Source: Epiperipatus broadwayi
Taxonomy: Eukaryota > Onychophora > Udeonychophora > Euonychophora > Peripatidae
Assembly (NCBI GenBank): GCA_028023455.1
Contig: JAQFVV010007265.1
Span: 1-64,000 of the forward strand
Direction: 5' to 3'
Length of the DNA: 64,000 nt
Below are positions 12,201-25,289 of this stretch, one piece after another. How positions within the stretch are numbered: the stretch's first letter is position 1; every line of letters starts with the position of its first letter. A program made the translations under genes and the position numbers. The notes beneath the pieces were generated by a model, which was not told where the DNA came from, did not search any database, and was given only the letters and a program-made list of their open reading frames with translations.

Positions 12201-15200
12201 GCCAATTCTTTTATAGCTATACATTAATCAAAGTAGAGTTATAGATTTTTATTGATTAACTTTGATCAAGAAACCTAACATTGAAATATGTAATAAATAT
12301 ATAAATACTCTTTGAAAATATATAAAGAAATCTGTAGAGATATCATTTCTAATACTCATGTTCAATTGCAATATATTGTATCATTATTTTTGGTACAATG
12401 TGTTTGGCATTTTACTATGAAAGAAGATTACTGAGAGAAAAATAGATTTTGTAAAATATAATAATATATAAAAAAAAATGTAGATTTTTATGTAATAATC
12501 AAGATTTATTATTTCTATTATAACTATTCTGATATAATCAAAGAAAATGTAGATGTTGATTTTTTTTTAAGATAAGAAAAAAGTGCAATTAATTTTAGTT
12601 AGAAGCGAAGGGAGGTGTGATATTTATACTCTCTAATTAAATATGGCCAATTGGAATGTTAATTGACAATATGAACTTAGTAAATGATAAAAGAAAAAAA
12701 AATAGAGGTTGTATATAATTAAACATTGTTTAAATTTTGTAAAGTATTCATTTTGATTGATGAAATGATATTGGTCCACAGACAAATATGAATGCTATAT
12801 TAAAGTTAATAGAAAATCATATATTGTATGCAAGTTATGATTAATATTGTAAATTAATTATAATAAAAATAAGCTTTGTGGGAGAATTAAATTCCTGAAG
12901 AGATAAAGAAAAGAAAAGTGTGAATAGGTTCTTGTGCATTAGAATTACACCAATAGTATAAAAAGACAACCCTGAGAACTTTGATTCATTTCTTCTTTGC
13001 TTCATTAATATTGTTTGTGAATTCTGCAAATTAGAGTGCTGTATTCTTCAATGAGTGGCGTATCATAGAAAAAGATCCAGAAAGCTGTAGAAAAATGTTT
13101 TGCTACATATTTGTCTTTATCTGTGGGGATAATTTAAACCAGCTGCATTGCTAAGTAGATAAAGTTGACGATGGCTTCTTCCTAGCCTAAAGTCGAGAGT
13201 ATGCCATGATTCAGAAATGCTGTGCTTATATAATACCAGGACCCTAGCAAGCTAATAAGAAAAACAACACTTCAAGCAGACATAATGTATCTCATAGTTC
13301 ATAGAAATAAATTCAGAAGTGTTGTGCCTACATAATACCAGGACCTAGCAAGGTAATAAAAAAACACTTCAAACAGACATAATGTATCTCTTAGTTCATA
13401 GAAAAAGAAACCGATGGTCATGGTATATATCTATTATATCAGTAATTAAACTCATTCAAAGAAATAGGTAATATTAATGAGAGTTCTATACCTAACTTTA
13501 ATGGTTATTTGAATGAATAATATAAACTTTTGATGAACTAATAGCTATTATTGCTAACGGAATACCTAATTAAATTTTTAATTAAGAATATGTATTATAT
13601 ATCTTATGTAATGCTATATCTATATGTTAATGTTTAATAATATTCAATAGGATAGTATTAATACATAATTTTATATTTATAATACGTATTTAAATGTTTA
13701 TTAAATCTATGTGGCAATTTAAATTCAGCAATCTACATTATTTAGATTCCTTCATGTATGAATGCTAATATATGTAATTAATTTTACTAAATCTCCATAA
13801 ATAGAAATCCATTAACAGAAAAAAACAAAGATTTAGAGGGGAAATTCAGTTTTTATTAATTAACTTTGTGACAGTGTATTCAGCTAATATGATACACTGA
13901 ACAGTGGCTCCTGAAACAAATAAATAAAAGTTGTCACAATTTATAGTTCTCTTTAATATCATATATAATATGACTGGGTTAGATTGACCAGGAAATATAT
14001 CTGCATTTTTTTTAATATTTATTAAATTCTAAAAGAGGGAACGATTTGGTCATATCATAAACATTAATCTGTTATACATATAATATAAATGATTAAAAAC
14101 TACTTTAGTACCCACGATCTATATAAATCTAAAAAAATAACATGAAAAAGCTATGATCTGATACAATATATTGAAGTTGTTCCAGACTTTTTATTTTATT
14201 TTGTATACATTGTTTAGATTCTGACTTCATACAAGAGAATATTAAGAATATAGACCTGGTAAATCATGATCAAATATCAACTTAGAATATACAATTTTAT
14301 CAGATGTTATTGCTATTTTTTTTAAATTTACATTTTTTTTATTCATTAAGAAAATGCATGTTTATGACTACAAAATTGAATTAATTTGTACTATGTTATA
14401 ATTGTGTTATTTACAATGATGGTATTAGAAATACAATAATCTCTTGGCTAAGAATTACCATAATCTTCATGACATTAAATTTCAGTAAGAAAAAGTTATT
14501 TCTTTAGTTATGTTACTGAGCAATAATTTCTGGTTAATTTTTGCTGATGCAAGAGCTATGTAGTTTTTTAATTAGGACATATATTATTATTTGGGTTTTA
14601 AGTTATGCATATTAATAATAATGACCCATTAGACCAAGTGTGAATGAAGACTCTAATATTGATGTCTTTAAACATATAATACAAAAAGTCAGAAAATATT
14701 ACAAAGAGAATAGAGAAAGCAAAAATGCAGTTTTGTTTAACTCCATGACTGATCTCAAAACTGTTAATTGTATTATCATAAAATTTTGATATTGCTTATT
14801 AGTATTTTTACTGAAGCACATGTTGAATCTGAGTGGTTTGTCTGAGGAAACAATGCTTTTTAATTATCAGTAACATTTTTCTAAATCATAATAATTTTCA
14901 ATTTTTTCAATATTTTTCAGAGTGGTTTAAGTGTGAAAAAATGATTGCATGCCCATTCTGGAATTCATTTCATACTTTGGAATTTGTCTGCTCATTGAGT
15001 TTCTGAAAAAATTTTAAATTTGACTTATGTAAATGATTTATTAGTGATTCTTAATAAATAATACATCTGTAATTAGTTTATTCATCTTTGTTTTTTTGTG
15101 AATTTATCAGAAAGTTTCTTTTCATTGAATTCATCATCTAATTTAAGTATTTTAGGAATACTGATTATGAACTAACATAATTTAAATTTTTCTGATTTGT

Positions 15201-15607
15201 CCTCAAACTGTATTTTTCAATACATTTTTTTCTTTGCAATGTTCTCAAAACACATAGATTTTATTGAAATTCTTTTCATAGTGCACAGCCAAAGAGTGAG
15301 TGAGTTGATCTGCAAATCATTTGTATATTTCTAGATCCTCAGTAGGCTACTGATTTCATATCTAAGAGATAGACTTTAGAATTTTTGAAAAATTGCTTTT
15401 GTATTGGGCAATACTTCTTTTATTTTTAATGTTATTGCATTTTTCTTATTTATATTTTTTAAAGATTCATTTATTTTCTGAAGACTTCAGTGGCTTTGAT
15501 ATTAATCCTAAATTTTTTGGTTTTGAGATTATGTCCTTATGGTATGCATATGGAATTGTGACTTCATTAAAAAGTTGTTGTTTATAAGTAAGTACAAAAT
15601 CCATTTA
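9201..15607. other. Long AT-rich non-coding stretch
   Basis: No coding region with plausible codon structure was found on either strand. Contents noticed: a short ATA microsatellite near 9519-9537, many A- and T-runs, and a ~100-bp imperfect tandem duplication at 13210-13405. Nothing else is recognised. Confidence 0.5.
13210..13405 (+). repeat. ~102-bp imperfect tandem duplication
   Basis: Unit 1 (about 13210-13311) and unit 2 (about 13312-13405) share ttcagaa.tg.tgtgc.ta.ataataccaggac, then ctagcaa, acttcaa.cagacataatgt and tagttcatagaaa. They differ by substitutions and small indels. Confidence 0.85.
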
Positions 15608-15612
15608 GTAAC
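15608..15612. repeat. 5-bp target-site duplication (left) of solo LTR
   Basis: GTAAC lies directly before the TG of the LTR and is repeated at 16347-16351 directly after the CA. Confidence 0.7.
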
Positions 15613-16346
15613 TGTTATATCCGTAAGTGTGACTGTGTGGCCAGAAATTAAATATATACTATGAAAGACTCACAATATTTCACGTAATCAGAATAGCGAC
15701 TATTTCTACAGTTCACTAAAGTTCAATTCCCTCGATGTTCTTTCAGGCTGGCTGCTACAAAATGGTTCACAATGGGCATACCTTAGCCCTAGTCCAGTTT
15801 AGCTGTACACGAACTCTTCGTAGTAAGCACTGTGAGACTGACCTTAAGCTCCTTACAGCTTCTGTCTCTGCAACAGTCTTCTTCACTTGAAAACCACTGG
15901 AAACTCAACTCTTTATTCAGTTGCTATCCAGACGGTTTCCTCAGGCTGTGGTCTCCTTCAGCTATACCCATGAACTACATTTCTACTGGGCGCTGGACAT
16001 TAACCGCAAGCACTGATGCTAGATGTCTCCTACTGGAATTGAACAGTAACTCTACTGTAGATGCACTCAATACTGTCTGCTACTCAAAGTGCCCTGCGTA
16101 GTTGTTACACAGTCTTATCGCTTTCTGATAACTGCAACAATCAATTACATTGTCCATTAAGATACGGTCTCTTATCTAGAAATATTTGCAATCAGCAAAT
16201 ATTTCTTGGAATTGTCGATCGCCATTACGTCAATACCTTAATTAAATTCCTCAGTTATCAGAGCGCGATCTAAAAACAACCTCTCGAATACATTCTAGTT
16301 TTTCTGGAGTGCACAAACATGTCTGCCATTTTTACAAAATACTACA
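15613..16346. mobile_element. Solo LTR (734 bp) of an LTR retrotransposon
   Basis: This block starts TGTTATATCC and ends AATACTACA, so it has TG...CA ends (TGT...ACA). It is flanked by the 5-bp direct repeat GTAAC at 15608-15612 and 16347-16351. Its composition (many CCT/CTG-like words, less AT-rich) contrasts sharply with both flanks. It contains no protein-coding domain; open stretches at 15832-16101 and 16061-16273 look fortuitous. The size, ends and 5-bp TSD fit a solo LTR left by LTR-LTR recombination of a BEL/Pao, Copia or ERV-type element; Ty3/gypsy usually gives 4-6 bp. No second copy exists in this window, so family and strand are unknown. Confidence 0.72.
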
Positions 16347-16351
16347 GTAAC

Positions 16352-18660
16352 AAAAGTATTTTAGGATGTTTTTGAAATCAAGTAAGGTGTTATTTATGCA
16401 TATTTTACTCTGACAGCAGAATTTAAAACATGTTTACCAATACTATAGAGAAATAACAATATGCCATTTTTGTCTGGTAATCACGTGCAATGCATGTATT
16501 AAATTTTCTGCACACAGATATGAATTCTTTTTTTCAAAAATAATTCAAAGTGGACTGTAACATATTGTTGAAATTATTTTTGTTTTTACAGTTGTTAATG
16601 TTACTATAGATTATGAGAAATTGACTTCTTTACAGAATTGAAGAGATATAATGAGCTCTGAAACTGTAAGAATATTATAGTCATAGGTAGTCAAAGGAAT
16701 GTGTTAAAGTCATACATTGGATAAGCCAAATTATTTGTAATCATAATCAAACTATGTGTAATGGAATGTTGGTGTACATTTTATGGTTAAATTATATGTA
16801 ATGGATTATAGTAATGGATTATAACAATTTCTGGAAAATATGAATTGAGCTTTATATTTACAGAATCAATTTTAGGTACAAGAACTATATGAAGTATTAG
16901 ATGTTAAATGAAAGAGATATGTGTGGAGGTTAAATCTTAATTACCAGGTTAAGAAACAAATCAGTTTGTGAGAATAAGAATGATAGTTCATTTTAATGTG
17001 ATCTCTATACTTGTGAATTTATTTTTCAAAATAAGCATAATTAATATGTATATATGATGGAGAATGGTAGTTGCTATAAATTGAATCCATATAAAAATAA
17101 TTAATAATTGACTTCAATAATAAAAAATATTAAATATAAAATAATAATAAAAACACTTATTTTTTAGAGTATATAATAAGATATCCTTTAGAGTGCTATC
17201 TTGAGAACCATCTACCTTCAAGAAATAAACTTCAACTCTTTCATAATGTTAGCTAATTAACCACTAAGCTATCAACACATCCAAATAATAAATTAGATAT
17301 ATATTTAATTATAGTATTACTCCATTTAGTTTTGCAATATTCTATAGTGATTATATGCTCATTTGTATCCCTGATAATTAAATACAGGCTCGTGATCATT
17401 TCCTTCTTTCTCAATCTTTCAATTAAGCATATGCTTAATAAACACTTATATTGTGCTTACCTAGCATAAAACATGTGCTAAATTTTCACTATTATGATCA
17501 TTAAGGAAGGTACTGAATCTTTAAATTTTAAGTAATAAAATTTATTTGATAAAATAAAATAGTAGTAACAATAAGCTTTAGCATATTGGTTAGGATTCAA
17601 AACAAATGAAAAATATTTTTTCTTTAACCAACAAAAAAAATATATATATTGAATCCCATCTTTATAAAAATAATTTCACAAAAGTAGTAGTTCAGATATC
17701 TCATAACCATACACACTCACATGCAAAAATTATTTAAAAATTTACCATAAATATGGCATAATAAACAGTGAATCTAGATAGGTCTCATTAACATTAATCT
17801 CTGTTGGAATAAATGCGCATAAATAATAAGATAAAATTATTGAAGATCTCATCTAAGAAAGACTACCATATATATTTGCATGCCTACCGGCAGAGGTTAT
17901 TAATCAACTCTACTATAAACACAAGATCAAATGCATTCTTATAAACTATTAAAAATTAAGGGAATGTCATATCTCTACTTAATATATAAAATCTCGAAAG
18001 CACATATTTTGCATCAAAAGAATAAAGGAATCTTTCATTTCTATTATACTTAAAACTCTTGGAACATTTTTTAACAGCAATGTAGAGGAATTGCTAATCT
18101 CTGGGAAGTAATAACTCACTTCCCATTTTAAAAGAATTCTCATACACATTTATGGAGCAGTTATATAAGAACTCACTATTTTATACATTTTTATGTTTTA
18201 TATAGACAATACATTCAGGATGAATATACATTGTAAATGATAAATAATATCTAATGATAAGTAAGAGCCATAAAATCTATAAATAATTCTATTGCATCAT
18301 CCTTGCTTTATGAATAGTAATATTCCCTTTATGGATGAGCCAAATGTAATAAAATAATATATTGCTCTTCATGCTAAACAACTAATATCGTGAATGGAAC
18401 CGACTATCATGAAGTGCCCTCAGATTAGGTCACCCCAAATGTACTGAAAATATTATAACTTAGCAGTGCTAGTTGGTTTGCAAACTAAATGTATTAGATA
18501 TTTTGGCAACTACCTATGATTAATATAAGTGGTTTTCTCCGTTTATATTTTATGTATCTGGGCAATCTAAATATGTTGAGTAAAAGGTCATACTCAAGCA
18601 ATTTAAAATATAATGATTAAATAAATAAATTGATCACAAATGATTTTATAGTAGTTCATA
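16352..18660. other. AT-rich non-coding DNA with a SINE-like tRNA relic
   Basis: No gene was recognised. Apart from the tRNA-like minus-strand segment at 17170-17285 it contains simple A/T-rich sequence and small local repeats. Confidence 0.45.
17170..17285 (-). repeat. Degraded tRNA-derived SINE head
   Basis: On the minus strand the sequence reads tgttgatagcttagtggtta (17277-17258), a good match to a tRNA D-arm/box A (TRGCNNAGTGG). A weakened box-B-like segment, gagttgaagtttatttc, follows about 20 bases later. The arrangement matches the head of a tRNA-derived SINE; the T-arm is too mutated for a functional tRNA, and no SINE tail or TSD was found. Confidence 0.4.
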
Positions 18661-18754
18661 TTGTGCCGGTCAAAATATGCTTATCCATCTAACACGAGCT
18701 GGAACTCACAAAATGTACTTCAAAGCCAGTCGAGCCCGAGATTTTGGTCAGGGA

Positions 18755-18815
18755 CCAGCCTGGATTCAAACCCACTCTCCAAGCCCCAGGTCAAACACCT
18801 AATGGACAACATAAC
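18755..18815 (-). repeat. tRNA-like (SINE head) fragment
   Basis: On the minus strand a box-B-like gggtttgaatcc (18773-18762) is preceded by ttaggtgtttgacctgggg, resembling the D-arm-to-anticodon part of a tRNA-derived SINE. It is not an intact tRNA: the acceptor stem cannot be paired. Confidence 0.35.
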
Positions 18816-20329
18816 AATGATGGCCCACGAGAATTAATTCTTAATCCGGCCCACTAGCAAATCGGAGACAACAATAAGACTCATGGACTTAAACATATAT
18901 ATAAACAACTTAAATACTAGAGACATTCCAAAGATAAAATCATATTAATTTAATAGTGGTTTTACTAATGAATAGCTATGGGCAATTAGTGAATTGGATT
19001 GATCTAATAATGAGACAGAAACTGATCTATGATGAATTAAATATATGTTTATTGACAATTTGAGATGTATTTCGACATAACCTTATTGTTGGCAAATGCA
19101 CGCAGGCATTTTATTTATAAAGTAACATTACTCTAGGCCATTTAAACAATAATTGATACGTTGGCAAATAGATTTATTGCTATTATTTAATGGAAACAAA
19201 TATCACACTATACAACTAATCACTACATTCACTTATGAGTTATGCCCTTTTATAATCAGTTCGAGTGGCTATTATACATGAAATCAAACCAAGTCTGGAG
19301 TGAAGCTTAATAATACATCTAATTATAATAAATTTATATTAAAATGGGCATATAAAGCATCCCAGATAGCTTTAGATCGAATGGGTTTTCAAGAATGCTT
19401 CGGATCAACGCCGAAGACTGCATATTAGGGAGGGAGAGTTGGCTATAGAGATTTTACTAATACGCTAGGCACAAGTAAAATATAATAATAAAGTTGCTCT
19501 GCAGATGGAAGAATAGTTTTAGGATTTTCGTGACAAACACCGGTTTACCCAATAACCGGTCATCATGCTGCTCAAAGAGAACCTTTATTTGGTTCATAAG
19601 AGGCGGGGGACTTACGTGCTAATCTGGCCCGTAGCTCAAATTTAACTACTGCACTACCCATAAGAGAGGAAGATGGGCTGGACTTACCGTGGCTCCATCT
19701 TATATATATAAAAAACAGCACAACGAGAAAATATTAATAAATTCCACATCTGCCAAGCCGAAGTATATTATAAATTAATACTATACATCAAATGAACACT
19801 AGATCATCAGCTTGTCAAAAGAGCCAACTCTTCTGTAGCATGAGGAATATGATATGCTACTGACGGGAATATATATATATATATATACATACAAACTTTA
19901 TCCCGTTTAATCTCTTTAGTTATCTATAACTTCTAAACTTTTAAAAGGGGTAAAAGTATATTTAATAAGGGACTTACAAATACTTTACGAAAAAATATAC
20001 TTATGATTACACTGCAGGCTAGTTTAATCTTTAGTAACATAATAATTAAAGATTGAAAAGCCACATTTTATATTTATATTAATTAATTAATAAATGACCA
20101 AATATCAATGAGCACAAACGGGTCGCTGCTATTTAGAAATTAAGTTTCGAAACAGCGCACGAAATGACACTATAATAACTAATAATTCGAAGATTTTAAA
20201 TTATATCTTTAAAAAAAACACATCTGGTAATTAAATGCACGCCATTTCGAAACGTAGATATAACTAATAATTATTAAAATAATCAAAAGGAAAGCAAATA
20301 TACTGCAGTGATTACGTTATATAGCAAAA

Positions 20330-20515
20330 TATTGAATTAATAAAGAAAAATTTGCAAAAGTATTACATTTTATAGAATTTAAATATTATTTCGAAAACAA
20401 TTTAGAAAGGAGTTACAATAATATTGAATTAATAAAGAAATTAGCAAAAGTATTTCATTTCATAGAATTTAAATATTATTTCGAAAACAATTTAGAAAGA
20501 ATTTACAATAATATG
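20330..20515 (+). repeat. ~92-bp tandem duplication
   Basis: tattgaattaataaagaaa..ttgcaaaagtatt and the following atttcgaaaacaatttagaaa occur in both units (20330-20421, 20422-20515) with a few substitutions. Confidence 0.85.
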
Positions 20516-21539
20516 GTTAGTTAACCTGATTTTGAAGAAATAATGATTGTTTTGAAATTTACACAGAGCTCTGCTATTTTAGTAATATTAAGACAGTTCT
20601 CCTATAGCTGAACTGGAGATATTCAAGCTCAAACGAAGGTGAGTTCTTTGGCGGCTTATGGCATCTTCAATTTAGTTGGGAGATGATTTTAAAATGGTGT
20701 TGGAACAAAAGCAAATCCCTTTTAACGGCTTGCGGCATCTTTTATTTGGTATAAGCTTGTTGGTTGTTGATTCGGCATTGGATAGATTGAACTTCGGCAT
20801 TTCATCACGGGAACTGCAGCAAAATTTTGCCTGACTTTAACCAGACATGGTAAAATTAAACGATTTATAACTTCTGATATTAACAGCTCTTCAACAGCAA
20901 GATGGAGTATCCTCCCACTTAAAATAAGGCCTGTTTATATATTTTCACTAAACCTTAACAACTTTTTGGAATTTTGTTTGCCTCAGGACCAATTGACTTT
21001 TAATTAAACAAAATAATATAATCTAATTTTTACTACAGATAATGCCTCTGAGGTGTTATATTTAATTTACTTAAAAAATTATTAAAATATATAAATTATA
21101 TAATTTGATTCAGTTTCATTAATTAAATTCCTTTTTAGGTGTTATAAAATGTTAAAGCTGAGCAGAAGGAACGGTATTCTGATTTAATCATAAAGTCTTT
21201 TGTTGAAACAAAATCAATCAGTAAACTAGATTTTACTTTTTACCCAGGGTGCGGTCACTAATTGATTTCTTGTTTACACAAAATTCTCATTTTTAATTAT
21301 AAACGGATTTTTATTTTACTGAAATAAATAACTTTTAACATATTTGTTTTTACAATATTATTTGTTTATTAAAAAAAAGCAAATTTAAAGAAAATACTTT
21401 AGTTTCAATTATATATGTAAAACATTAAATCAGAAAACCGTTAAATATATTTTAAAGAAAAATGTTTCACATTATATCTTTTTTATTTAAACTTAAATAT
21501 ATATATATAAATCATTTTGCCGTTATTCCAAGGTTTAAA

Positions 21540-21689
21540 TTATCCATCCACATATGAATATCATAGAGAATATAATTAAGAATTGACTGAAAATTAATAA
21601 AACATTTTATAATAATTTATGAGCATTTCTACGCTATAATTTTATCAAACCTGTCTAATTATAGCGTATTTTCATATGTAAATGGATAA
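21540..21689. mobile_element. Small palindromic MITE-like hairpin
   Basis: Terminal inverted repeats of ~19 bp (ttatccatccacatatgaa versus its inverted partner ttcatatgtaaatggataa) bound a 150-bp AT-rich segment. A second inner hairpin (acgctataatt...aattatagcgt) lies near the right end. I see no coding capacity and no clear TSD. Family unknown. Confidence 0.5.
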
Positions 21690-21980
21690 TGCCATTCAAG
21701 CGGCCATGATAGCAGTTTTTCCGCTCGACTTATATATAACATTACATTTAAGACAGGTTCGAAACTAGTTCAGACGAGTAGGCCATTAGGTTGATGGTGA
21801 AACGGAAAGAGTTTGGGAGGTTTCCGTTTCAATATCTACATGTTCAATGGACTCAAATTTATAAAGAGAGCCAATGAATCCATATGCATGCTTATTAATT
21901 GACAAAGAAAATAAAATTTATTGACTGTATTACTGGATCGTGAAATATTACCTGGAATGTACTATAGGGTAAGATAAAAT

Positions 21981-23321
21981 GGTACTTTGGTATTATTCCT
22001 GCAACCTAGGAAAGATAGGACGACTTTTTACATATGCATAATGTTGCAAACATTAAGTAAACCCTTGCGATTTGAGTTTTTTCCCTCGTCAAAGAACGTG
22101 TTTTTGAACATGCACAAAACGTGCTTTCTCAACCGAAATTATTATTTATATAGGTGCATTTTTGGACATTTTGATATTTTTTTTCTGATTCAAAAGTTTG
22201 TTGTTTGTACATTTTAAACTTACCATTTGTTATTATTGTGAATTTGGTTTAACATTTTTAATTTCAACTGCATTATTTACTTCTGTTTTTTTTTTTTCCA
22301 ATATTAACTTGGTTATTGACTGACTTCTGCGATTTTGAATCTTTGAATTAAAAGTTTATTATTTAATTGTAATTGAATGAAGACGTTAACTTTGTTATTT
22401 GTTTATTCCAAAAATTAGATTGCCTGGCAGAATTCCATTTAGAACATGTACTGGGAAGGTGGGAGGGGGAGGTACTACTGACAATCACCATTTTCTATGC
22501 AAGAATCATCTGCATAAGTGTATATTTCATAGAATATTTTTTCTTTTTTACTTTTATAAAAATATATTTATGTTGGCTTTTTTTTTTTACGGACCACTTT
22601 TTTTTTTTTTGTTTAAATTGATCGAATTAAGTAAGCATCAAAAGTTAGTTTGTGTCCATGTACAAATTGTAAAAGTACGTGCATATCTCATATAACATTT
22701 TTTTTTGTTTTTGTAAAACTGTATTGAGTATTATTTCTGCAACCAAGGAAAGATAGAAGGACTTATTTGTTTATTCAAAAAATTAGATTGCCTGGCAGTA
22801 TTCCATTTAGAGCATGTACTGGTCAATCACTTGTTTGACAACTTTTTTGGAGAAAGAGAAAGGACGGTTGGGGGGGGTTGCTACTGACCATCACCATTTT
22901 GTACGCAAGAATCGTCTGCATAAGTATATATTTCATAGAATATATTTACGTTTATAAAAATATATATTTATGTTGGCTTTTTTTTCCTCCTACAACACAG
23001 ACCACATATTTTTTTTGTTGAAATTGATCAAATTAAGTTAAGTGTCAAAAGTTACCTTGCTTCCATATAGAATTCATAAATATGTGTTTATCTCATGTAA
23101 TATTTTTTATTTTATTTTTTGTCTTTGTAAAATTGTATTGAGTATTATTTCTGCAATCAAGGAAAAAATAGGATGACTTTTCACATTCTTATCAAAGCAT
23201 TGCTAACTTTCTAATGTTTGATATTGCCAAAATAACAACATTAAAAAATTAGCAGTGTAATGATATGAATGTGAAAAGTCCTCCTACCTTTCCTTGGTTG
23301 CAGGAATTATACCCAAGTACC
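21981..23321. mobile_element. Non-autonomous DNA transposon with 8-bp TSD GATAAAAT
   Basis: The left end reads GGTACTTTGGTATTATTCC and continues with tgcaacctaggaaagatagg; the right end, read on the minus strand, is GGTACTTGGGTATAATTCC and continues with tgcaaccaaggaaaggtagg. These inverted ends (~50 bp, imperfect) are flanked by identical 8-bp repeats GATAAAAT at 21973-21980 and 23322-23329. An 8-bp TSD fits hAT, P, MULE or Merlin-like transposases. Inside is a ~368-bp direct tandem repeat (units starting near 22390 and 22760; shared core ttagattgcctggcag) and further internal copies of the terminal motif at ~22730 and ~23147. The right end also folds as its own hairpin (about 23174-23280). 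No transposase frame is present, so it depends on a relative elsewhere. Confidence 0.8.
22390..23140 (+). repeat. ~368-bp tandem direct repeat inside TIR element
   Basis: Two units, from about 22390 and about 22760, share ttattc.aaaa.attagattg, ttccatttaga.catgtactgg, the tactgac.atcaccattt block, gcataagt.tatatttcatag, a T-run and aattgatc.aattaagt. They differ by indels mainly in T- and G-runs. Confidence 0.85.
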
Positions 23322-23588
23322 GATAAAATATTTATATAATGGTTTCTGCAGTAGTAAATCAAAACACCAATTGTTAATAATAACATTAATTTATTAAGAT
23401 AAACATTAATTTATATGTAGTCGTTAGAACAAATAATTTATATCAGCACTTAACATCCTATAATGTGTATGACATATTTTTATTATTAAAATTATCAATG
23501 CATATACTCAAAAAAGGGTTAACTATAAATTTCATATAAGTAAAAATAAAATATATAGACAAATTTTAATATTAAAAAATACAATAAC

Positions 23589-23592
23589 CAAG
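23589..23592. repeat. 4-bp target-site duplication CAAG (left)
   Basis: CAAG immediately precedes the TG of the 5' LTR and is found again at 31807-31810 right after the CA of the 3' LTR. Confidence 0.8.
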
Positions 23593-23752
23593 TGTAACGG
23601 AATAGCGTTACATGGTATTCAAACCCAGGCGTATGGGGGTATATTCAACTATAATCAATTGACGAAATAACTGACAGGGACAAAACTTTTATAAAAGCGG
23701 TCTTGCTTTAATAATAAGCGAAGAACAGCCGTTTCTAAAAGCCGATCGCAGC

Positions 23753-23760
23753 TATATAAG
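23753..23760 (+). promoter_or_regulatory. Candidate TATA box 1 in 5' LTR
   Basis: TATATAAG occurs at 23753-23760 and, unchanged, in the 3' LTR at 30126-30133; a polyadenylation-like aataaa lies ~80 bases downstream in both. If this is the promoter, U5 would be unusually long. Confidence 0.35.
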
Positions 23761-25273
23761 AGTACCTGTCAGATTTATTGAAAAAAAAAAAGAGTAAAAA
23801 TTGTTGTTATTTTATTATTTTGTGTGTGTGTGCTAAGAATAAATCTATAATCCGTCGTTGTAGTTTTTTTTTGTTATTTATTTTTGATCAATTAAAGAAG
23901 AATGATTGAATGCAAGTTTAACTTTTATAAAATAATTTAAATTAATTAGCAATATGTTCTGAAATTCCAAGCAATCTCAGATTAATTTGTACAAACGTAA
24001 TTAGTAAATGTAAAATTAGAAATTGAAACAATAGGCAGGATATGTGCTGGTACGCCGAGATAAAACAAGCCAAAATTAGAAACAGAGGTGTGAGAAAGTG
24101 TACACCGCTATTGTACGACTCAGATTTCTGTCCCCAGAGAAACAATACCTAAGAAAAACGGTTAAATTCCAAACTAATGTCAACAATCCCAGAAATCTCG
24201 GAGTTGAGCTGACACGCGATGGACTTATCAAATAAAGAGACTCACAGGTGCATGGGATTGATTGGAGGAGAAAAATTCAAGGTGTGAGGGCGTGAAGGCA
24301 AAGATCAAAAAGGCCGAACAGCGTTTTCAGAGGACAGTTTGTGCTTTTTTTTGAGAGATTATTAAGAGACTTGATTTTTATTAGACGTTATGAATCTAAC
24401 TGCCATGCGTTGCTGAATATAGAATTCGCGGCTTGACCGCCGGACCTCCGCGTCCAGTCCAGCTGATTGCCATCAAGATGCTCATACCACCGGAGAACCT
24501 CATATTAGGACCACGCTCGCTTGGAGATCGCGCAAATCGCCGGAATACATCATTAAAGAATAATCTTCGCTCAGGATCCCATTACAGTCGTTCTACATTT
24601 CACAGGTAGCTATCGTAAAATTTGTTATATTCAATTGTGCACTTAAAGAAATAACTTTTATATCCAGAACTATTAGAAAGACATTAATCTAAAACAGTAT
24701 AATTAATATTAATCATTTATGAACAGTTCGAGAATTTTTTACCTAATAAATTTGCCGACTGATCAACAGTCTGAAATAATATGTGCAAAGTAATTTGAAG
24801 TTTACCGTTAATTGTCTCGGCTTGCCGATCACATACCTGCGTTAATCATTATTAAACAGATTAAATAAATATTTATGTAGCTAATTTTTTTTGTTATTTA
24901 ATTGCTTGGAATTTCAACATAAATTTATATATATCGGAATGAATGCTTTAGCGTAAATTTGTTTGTATGGAAATGAATGTAGTTGATATTTTGGGGGTGG
25001 GATGTTATTGATTTTATGCTTATGTCGTGATGTTGTTTTGACTAAAGTTAAGTTGGATTAATTTGTTCTGTGGGATGTAGGGCGGGCCTTTCTATGATTA
25101 TAATAACGGAGGTAGTGTGAAGGGTAATTGTGGCTGTGTTCGTTTCATGTTTCCGACTGGAGCGAGGCACGGGCATGTTTTGTGATATAATTGACTGGGC
25201 TTATGCACATACGTGGCGGACTCCTCTAAAAGTTCTCCTGGCGCCTATTACTGGGATTCGATTCGAATCTATG

Positions 25274-25289
25274 TATAAAATAAATAAAG
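25274..25289 (+). promoter_or_regulatory. Candidate TATA box 2 overlapping AATAAA in 5' LTR
   Basis: tataaaataaataaag combines a TATA box with two overlapping AATAAA signals; the same string is in the 3' LTR at 31644-31659. It would act as promoter in the 5' LTR and as poly(A) signal in the 3' LTR. Confidence 0.45.

Larger units (their letters stand above)
18661..20940. other. Less AT-rich repeat-like patch, unclassified
   Basis: Several short blocks with GC content above the surroundings (18665-18860, 19360-19450, 19520-19700, 20100-20240, 20560-20840) are interleaved with AT-rich sequence. There is no open reading frame of note. The composition resembles the long LTRs of the gypsy element at 23.6 kb, so this may be an old LTR or retroelement remnant, but I found neither TG...CA ends nor a TSD. 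Confidence 0.3.

Noticed and set aside
18755-18815. A functional tRNA gene on the minus strand
   Set aside because: Box B is good but acceptor and anticodon stems do not pair; treated as SINE-like relic.
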